Assembly (NCBI GenBank): GCA_963506915.1
Contig: CAUORE010000001.1
Location: 78,759 to 142,758, forward strand
Length of the DNA stretch: 64,000 nucleotides
Direction of reading: 5' to 3'
Source of the DNA: JABCPE02 sp963506915
Lineage (GTDB): Bacteria > Bacteroidota > Bacteroidia > Flavobacteriales > Weeksellaceae
Positions 58,983-64,000 of the stretch are shown here, one piece after another. The position numbers and the translations under genes are program-made. The notes under the pieces are model-generated. The model searched no databases. It saw nothing but the letters and a program-made list of their open reading frames with translations, and was not told the DNA's origin. Each line of letters begins with the position of its first letter. The first letter of the stretch is position 1.

Positions 58983-60743
58983 ATGGTTAGAGAGATACTA
59001 CTTGAAAAAATACAGAAAGTTTTAGCAGAGAGTTTTGGTTTGGCGGATTTCGTTCCTGAAATTCAGCAGACAAAACCTGATTTTGAAGGAGATTTTACTA
59101 TCGTGACTTTTCCTTTGGTTAAAGTTTTGAAGAAAAGCCCAGATATCATTGCGACAGAGCTTGGCGACAAGATACTTTCGGAGGTGGATTTTGTAGAAAA
59201 TTATAACATTGTGAAAGGTTTTCTTAACCTAAAATTAAAGGACAATGTTTTCCTGCAAAGCTTTAAAAATCTTTCAGAAAATTTAGAGAAAATCACACCT
59301 AAGAATGAAACCATTATGGTGGAATATTCTTCACCGAATACCAACAAGCCTCTGCATTTGGGACATATTAGAAATAATCTTTTAGGTTTTTCTATTGCTA
59401 ATATTTTGAAAGAAGAGGGCTATAATGTCATCAAAACCCAAATCATCAACGATAGAGGAATCCACATTTGTAAATCTATGCTGGCGTGGGAAAAATTCGG
59501 GAATGGAGCAACGCCGGAATCCACACAAACCAAAGGCGACAAGCTGGTAGGAAACTACTATGTGGAATTTGACAAACATTACAAAGCGGAAATAGCCCAG
59601 CTGAAAGAACAAGGCATGGACGAAGAAACGGCTAAAAAACAAGCACCGTCTATTTTAGAGGCTCAAAAAATGCTTTTGGATTGGGAAAATGGCGATGAAA
59701 AAGTAAGAAACCTTTGGGAGAAAATGAACGCTTGGGTTTATGCGGGATTTGCGGAAACTTATAAGCGCCTTGGAGTAGATTTTGACCAAGTTCAATACGA
59801 AAGCCAAACTTACCTTTTGGGTAAAGATTTGATAAAAGAAGGTCTGGACAAAGGTGTTTTCTTCACCAAAAAAGATGGCTCTGTATGGTGCGACCTTACT
59901 GATGAAGGCTTGGATGAAAAACTCCTTCTTCGTGGGGATGGTACTTCTGTCTATATCACGCAGGATTTAGGAACGGCAGTGGGGCGTTTCGCGGATAATG
60001 ATATACAGAGACTTATCTACACGGTAGGAAATGAGCAGGATTATCATTTTCAGGTTTTGTTTAAAATCCTTAAAAAACTCGGTTACAGCTGGGCGGAGCA
60101 CCTTTACCATCTATCCTACGGAATGGTGGAACTTCCTAACGGGAAGATGAAATCTCGTGAAGGAACGGTGGTAGATGCCGATGACCTGATGCAGGAAATG
60201 TACCTTACGGCGAAAGAAAAAGCGCAAGAACTTGGAAAACTGGAAGCGCTGAGCGAAGAGGAAAAAGAAAAGTCTTATGAAATCGTAGGTCTTGGAGCGT
60301 TGAAATATTTTATGCTGAAAGTAGATCCGAAGAAAAAAATGCTTTTCAATCCAGAGGAAAGTGTGGATTTCAATGGGAATACAGGACCTTTCATCCAGTA
60401 TGCTTATGCCAGAATTCAGTCTTTGCTGAAAAAAGCGGAAGGAACGGATTTCAATTTCTCTGAAAACATCGCCCTTAGTGAGAACGAGAAAGAACTCATC
60501 ATTGCCCTTAGCGAATACAAGGAGACTATAAGCAAAGCGGCGGCGGCACTCAGCCCTGCTCATTTGGCTAATTATGTCTATGAAGTGGTAAAACTCTACA
60601 ATGCTTTTTACCAAAATAATCCAATCTTGAACAACGAAAACGAAGATGTGAAGAAATTCCGACTATATCTATCTCAGCTCACAGGCGTGGTGATTAGAAA
60701 ATCTTTACATCTGCTCGGAATAGGCGTGGTGGATAGAATGTAA
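58983..60743 (+). CDS. argS: arginine--tRNA ligase
   Basis: 586 residues, class I synthetase. The N-terminal Add-1 domain runs to residue 110. The HIGH motif is HLGH in SSPNTNKPLHLGHIRNN near residue 125. KMSKS is replaced by KMKSREGTVV near 387, as usual in ArgRS. The C-terminal helical domain with ALSPAHLANYVYEVVKLYNAFY binds the anticodon. A lipoprotein gene starts eight bases later. Confidence 0.97.
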   Translation: MVREILLEKIQKVLAESFGLADFVPEIQQTKPDFEGDFTIVTFPLVKVLKKSPDIIATELGDKILSEVDFVENYNIVKGFLNLKLKDNVFLQSFKNLSENLEKITPKNETIMVEYSSPNTNKPLHLGHIRNNLLGFSIANILKEEGYNVIKTQIINDRGIHICKSMLAWEKFGNGATPESTQTKGDKLVGNYYVEFDKHYKAEIAQLKEQGMDEETAKKQAPSILEAQKMLLDWENGDEKVRNLWEKMNAWVYAGFAETYKRLGVDFDQVQYESQTYLLGKDLIKEGLDKGVFFTKKDGSVWCDLTDEGLDEKLLLRGDGTSVYITQDLGTAVGRFADNDIQRLIYTVGNEQDYHFQVLFKILKKLGYSWAEHLYHLSYGMVELPNGKMKSREGTVVDADDLMQEMYLTAKEKAQELGKLEALSEEEKEKSYEIVGLGALKYFMLKVDPKKKMLFNPEESVDFNGNTGPFIQYAYARIQSLLKKAEGTDFNFSENIALSENEKELIIALSEYKETISKAAAALSPAHLANYVYEVVKLYNAFYQNNPILNNENEDVKKFRLYLSQLTGVVIRKSLHLLGIGVVDRM

Positions 60744-60751
60744 ATGAAATT

Positions 60752-61276
60752 ATGAAAAAAAGTATAATTTTCTTTGTAATGCTTATTCTTTCTTCATGTG
60801 GAGGAATAAACAAACTGAAGGTAAAAGACATAAATACCGAAAATTCTGATATTAGTGGAGTTTATGAAAATACAGAACAAAAAGACAATATTCTTAAACT
60901 TTTAGATAGAAAATTATTAAAAGATACTCTTACACTTGATAAAATGGAAGGGTATGATAAATTTTCTATTTTGGTGAAAGATGATAAGAATCTGCAGATA
61001 GAGATTATACGAAATGATAATTCTAAAATTACAAGACAGTATAAGTATAGAAAAAAGAATAATATATATCTTCTAAAAAACCAAAATGTAAAACCTGTTC
61101 TTATTCCTTATGTATTAGGATCTTTTGATGTTAAAAAACTTCATTTGTATAAAAATCAGGATAATGGTTTGGGTATTGTAGAATCTACATCACGAAGTGG
61201 GGCAGCATTTCTTTTGTTGTATTTTACATGGACAAAGAGTTATTATAAATATTATACATATCAAAGGTTAGAGTAA
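60752..61276 (+). CDS. lipoprotein of unknown function
   Basis: 174 residues. The lipobox LILSSCGG gives a lipidated Cys near residue 16. The mature chain is Lys- and Asp-rich with a predicted beta-rich core (KFSILVKDDKNLQIEIIRND) and a C-terminal hydrophobic stretch AAFLLLYFTWTKSYYKYYTY. No family is recognised. It starts eight bases after argS, so it is co-transcribed with argS, yet it is much more AT-rich than argS. Confidence 0.6.
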   Translation: MKKSIIFFVMLILSSCGGINKLKVKDINTENSDISGVYENTEQKDNILKLLDRKLLKDTLTLDKMEGYDKFSILVKDDKNLQIEIIRNDNSKITRQYKYRKKNNIYLLKNQNVKPVLIPYVLGSFDVKKLHLYKNQDNGLGIVESTSRSGAAFLLLYFTWTKSYYKYYTYQRLE

Positions 61277-61296
61277 TTTATAAATAAGTAAAAAAT

Positions 61297-61326
61297 AAAA
61301 ATCCCTCCTAAACGAGGGATTTTTTG
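61297..61326. terminator. bidirectional terminator between lipoprotein and rmlA genes
   Basis: An 11-base-pair stem (61297-61307 with 61314-61324) with loop CTAAAC; A and T runs on both sides. Confidence 0.88.
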
Positions 61327-61339
61327 TTGAGGTTTTATA

Positions 61340-62200
61340 TTATTTTATCAGCTTTTTAAGATAATCGCCGTAGCCGCTTTTTCCGTATTTTTCGGCAGAT
61401 TTCAGGAGCTGTTCTTTGTTGATAAATCCTTTTTTGTAGGCAATCTCTTCGATGCAGGAGATTTTCACGCCTTGTCTTTTTTCAAGAACTTTTACGAATT
61501 CAGATGCCTCGTGAAGGGAATCGAAAGTCCCTGTATCCAGCCAAGCTGTTCCTCGGCTCATCACACCTACTTCTAATTGGCCTTTTTCAAGATAAATTTT
61601 ATTGATATCGGTAATTTCCAATTCTCCTCTCGCCGAAGGTTTTAGGTTTTTAGCATATTCCACCACAGAATTGTCGTAGAAATAAAGACCAGGCACGGCG
61701 TAGTTGGACTTCGGCACGGCAGGTTTTTCTTCTATGGAAACGGCTTTTTGGTTTTCATCAAATTCTACCACACCATATCTTTCGGGGTCGGAAACAGGGT
61801 AGGCAAATACACAGCCTCCTTTCACTTGGGTTTTGCTTTCCAGCAGCTGAGGAAGACCAGAGCCATAGAAAATATTATCGCCCAAAACCAGCGCCACAGA
61901 ATCTGACCCGATGAACTCTTCTCCTAAAATAAACGCCTGAGCCAGCCCATCTGGAGAAGGCTGAACTTTGTATTCAAACTTACACCCGATTTGTGAGCCG
62001 TCTCCCAATAGTTTTTTGAAAGCCTCTTGGTCGTGCGGCGTAGTGATGATGAGTATCTCCCGAATCCCCGCCAATAGAAGGGTAGAAATAGGGAAATAAA
62101 TCATAGGCTTGTCATATACGGGCATTAACTGCTTACTTACTGCGATGGTGAGCGGGTAGAGTCTTGTCCCAGAACCTCCCGCGAGAATTATTCCTTTCAT
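61340..62200 (-). CDS. rmlA: glucose-1-phosphate thymidylyltransferase
   Basis: 286 residues. It makes dTDP-glucose from dTTP and glucose 1-phosphate, the start of dTDP-sugar pathways. MKGIILAGGSGTRLYPLT opens the chain, followed by KQLMPVYDKPMIYFP, LVLGDNIFYG near 105 and EEKPAVPKSNYAV near 155. It lies 177 bases after the aminotransferase gene on the same strand, with no clear promoter between. Confidence 0.95.
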   Translation of the reverse strand: MKGIILAGGSGTRLYPLTIAVSKQLMPVYDKPMIYFPISTLLLAGIREILIITTPHDQEAFKKLLGDGSQIGCKFEYKVQPSPDGLAQAFILGEEFIGSDSVALVLGDNIFYGSGLPQLLESKTQVKGGCVFAYPVSDPERYGVVEFDENQKAVSIEEKPAVPKSNYAVPGLYFYDNSVVEYAKNLKPSARGELEITDINKIYLEKGQLEVGVMSRGTAWLDTGTFDSLHEASEFVKVLEKRQGVKISCIEEIAYKKGFINKEQLLKSAEKYGKSGYGDYLKKLIK

Positions 62201-62377
62201 AGTATTTTATTATTTTAGAAACTTGTTATAATCATTTTTATTTTTCACTAAATGTAAAGAATTGTTAGCATAATCAAAGACATAAAAAGGGAAATTTATA
62301 TTATTTTACCTAAAATAAATCCTATTTCAGTTTCTTTGATTTTTTTAGTTTTTTGAAAAAAATAATTTTTTCTATTC

Positions 62378-63520
62378 TCATAATTCTTTTATAGTGTTGA
62401 TGATGTATTCCTCCTGCTCATCAGTAAGCTCGTAGAACAGAGGAAGCCTCACAAGACAGTCAGAAAACATGTCTGAGTTCGGAAGCTCACTTTTTCGAGT
62501 AGAATATTTTTCGTAATAAGAACTCTTATGCAGCGAAAGATAATGGAAAACAGATAGGATTCCTTTGTCTTTCAAGTGTTGGATGAATCTCGTTCTGTCA
62601 TCTACATTATCACAAACGAGATAAAACATATGGGCGTTGTTAGTCGCATATTCAGGAACGAGAGGAAGTTTCGGTTTTTTAATAGAAGCAGGTTCAAAGC
62701 TGGAAAGCCCTTCATAATAACGCTTCCAGATTTTGATTCTTTTGTCCTGAATGTCTCTCATGTTTTCTATCTGAGCCCAAAGAAAAGCAGAAATAATCTC
62801 ACTTGGTAGGAAAGAAGACCCTGTGTCTACCCAGCTGTATTTATCCACTTCGCCTCTGAAAAACTGCGAACGGTTCGTTCCTTTTTCCCAGATGATTTCA
62901 GCTCTTTGGATAAAGCGGTCATCGTTAATACAGAGCATACCGCCTTCACCTGAAATAATATTTTTGGTTTCATGAAATGAAAAAGCAGAAAGATGGCCAA
63001 TGCTTCCTAATGCTTTTTTCGTTCCATCTTTGGAAATATAGTAGCTGTCGATAGCTTGTGCAGCATCTTCTATTACGATGATTCCGTGTTTGTCAGCTAT
63101 GGACATTATTTTATCCATATCACAAGCGACACCAGCGTAATGAACCACTACGATTGCTTTGGTTTTTTCAGTGATTAAAGCTTCTATTTGATCAGCATCT
63201 ATATTAGGATTGTCAGAATAAGAATCTGCAAAAACGATATCAGCACCTTGTCTTACGAATGCCAGCGCTGTGGACACAAAAGTAAAACTAGGAACAATGA
63301 CCTCATCACCTTCCTTGATATCTGCTAAAATAGCAGCCATCTCCAATGCATCTGTGCAGGAAGTAGTAAGCAGAGTTTTTTTGAAGCCAAATTCTTTTTC
63401 AAAGAACTCTTGACATTTTTTGGTGAAGAGTCCGTTTCCAGATATTTTCCCTGATTTTACGGCTTCTTCTATATATTGCATTTCTTTACCAGTAAGGTAA
63501 GGTTTGTTGAATGGTATCAT
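62378..63520 (-). CDS. rffA: dTDP-4-amino-4,6-dideoxygalactose transaminase (RffA/WecE-like)
   Basis: 380 residues, PLP-dependent aspartate aminotransferase fold (DegT/DnrJ/EryC1). SCTDALEMAAILADIKEGDEV near residue 55, EDAAQAIDSYY near 155 and the PLP lysine in SFHETKNIISGEGG near 185, with GTNRSQFFRGEVDKYSWVDTGSSFLPS after it. The last block and the start MIPFNKPYLTGKEMQY are very like E. coli WecE, which makes dTDP-4-amino-4,6-dideoxygalactose for enterobacterial common antigen. Its ATG overlaps the upstream gene by four bases (ATGA). Confidence 0.9.
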   Translation of the reverse strand: MIPFNKPYLTGKEMQYIEEAVKSGKISGNGLFTKKCQEFFEKEFGFKKTLLTTSCTDALEMAAILADIKEGDEVIVPSFTFVSTALAFVRQGADIVFADSYSDNPNIDADQIEALITEKTKAIVVVHYAGVACDMDKIMSIADKHGIIVIEDAAQAIDSYYISKDGTKKALGSIGHLSAFSFHETKNIISGEGGMLCINDDRFIQRAEIIWEKGTNRSQFFRGEVDKYSWVDTGSSFLPSEIISAFLWAQIENMRDIQDKRIKIWKRYYEGLSSFEPASIKKPKLPLVPEYATNNAHMFYLVCDNVDDRTRFIQHLKDKGILSVFHYLSLHKSSYYEKYSTRKSELPNSDMFSDCLVRLPLFYELTDEQEEYIINTIKEL

Positions 63521-64000
63521 AAGCTATAGTATAAAAATTTTATATCATTAAAGATTATCGGAATTATTGCAATTATAATAATTAATAACAATTTATTATT
63601 ACTAAGTTTTAAATATTGACAACTTGTCAGAATAGCGATGAAAAGCATTATTTCTATCCCTGCAAGCCAGCGTATTTCTACATGAGAATAAGCTACAAAA
63701 CAAAATATAAAACCAAAATATAAAAAAGGCAGCAAAAAGAAGTTTTTTCTAAATAAAAATATTAAAGGAATGAGAATAAAACCTCCTATTGTTTTAAAAT
63801 AGAATTTGAAAAGAAACAGCAAATTAAACAAAGTCATTTTTATGAGCTGCATAGGATGGTTGAAGACAACATCTAGAAAACTTTTTGGTAAGCTGTTTTC
63901 GCCATTTTGTTTTAAATATTCTCTTACATCATCAAAGGTATTAGTCCTCCAGATAGACCATGGTCTGATATTAAAAATACCAGTGCTTTTTTCTATTTCT
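63517..64000 (-). CDS. membrane protein, probably a GT-C type glycosyltransferase, C-terminal part
   Basis: The frame is open from the right edge to the stop at 63517, 160 codons, so the start lies outside the window. The visible part begins with a soluble segment (RPWSIWRTNTFDDVREYLKQ), and then four or more hydrophobic spans, with SHVEIRWLAGIEIMLFIAI like the His-x-Glu-x-Arg loop of ArnT/PMT-type glycosyltransferases. The stop overlaps the transaminase start. Function is inferred from that loop and the neighbours. It is very AT-rich. Confidence 0.55.
   Translation of the reverse strand, partial: EIEKSTGIFNIRPWSIWRTNTFDDVREYLKQNGENSLPKSFLDVVFNHPMQLIKMTLFNLLFLFKFYFKTIGGFILIPLIFLFRKNFFLLPFLYFGFIFCFVAYSHVEIRWLAGIEIMLFIAILTSCQYLKLSNNKLLLIIIIAIIPIIFNDIKFLYYSL

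Noticed and set aside
1..64000. CRISPR arrays, insertion sequences, prophage genes
   Set aside because: No regularly spaced repeats, transposase or phage proteins were seen on either strand.

Overview
The window looks like a stretch of a low-GC (roughly mid-30s percent) chromosome from the Bacteroidota, class Flavobacteriia, most likely the Chryseobacterium/Elizabethkingia/Riemerella group (Weeksellaceae). The signs are many promoter -7 boxes of the form TAnnTTTG, which is the Bacteroidota housekeeping sigma signature, a SusC/SusD pair, a DPP-IV type S9 peptidase, the Bacteroidota-style dcw order and a MraY with an insertion. The genus is an inference. Nearly all of the sequence is coding. 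The longest gap without a gene is about 230 bases (22442-22669). I saw no rRNA, tRNA, CRISPR array or insertion sequence.

Layout. 1-3138 (minus): N-terminal part of a DnaQ-type exonuclease, a pentapeptide-repeat protein, a HerA-like ATPase and a beta-barrel protein. 3256-9206 (plus): SIMPL protein, MtaB, FtsE-like ATPase, small Lys-rich exported protein, GltX, AccA. 9248-12733: exported protein divergent from tsf, then a methyltransferase paired with a metal/cobalamin-type binding lipoprotein. 12847-17009: AGCS symporter, ECF sigma factor with membrane partner, PncB. 17115-26589: CPBP protease, UvrC, ClpB, GpsA, small protein, EamA transporter, POT peptide transporter. 26680-33689: an uncharacterised three-gene envelope unit, DPP-IV, a Spy-like protein, NikR, then an nth / glycosyltransferase / trmN6 operon. 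33810-35230 (minus): EngB and an alpha/beta hydrolase.

35430-51810 is a complete division and cell wall (dcw) operon: rsmH, ftsL, ftsI, murE, mraY, murD, ftsW, murG, murC, ftsQ, ftsA, ftsZ. It makes lipid II in the cytosol, flips and polymerises it at the septum, and assembles the Z ring. mraZ is missing from its head, and two genes not known to act in the cell wall (STM3941-like and DUF6630-like) sit inside it.

51843-64000: beta-barrel protein coupled to a DAACS symporter, RNase HII, SusC/SusD, ArgS with a lipoprotein, and at the right edge a surface polysaccharide locus (RmlA, RffA-type aminotransferase and the C-terminal part of a membrane protein) that runs off the window.

Genes that converge are usually separated by one bidirectional hairpin terminator, and divergent pairs share compact promoter regions. 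I found no convincing undescribed system. The best leads are the altered dcw operon, the three-gene envelope unit at 26680-28345, an orphan NikR with a candidate operator, an iron-sulfur-less Nth, and a repeated echo of the clpB gene end.
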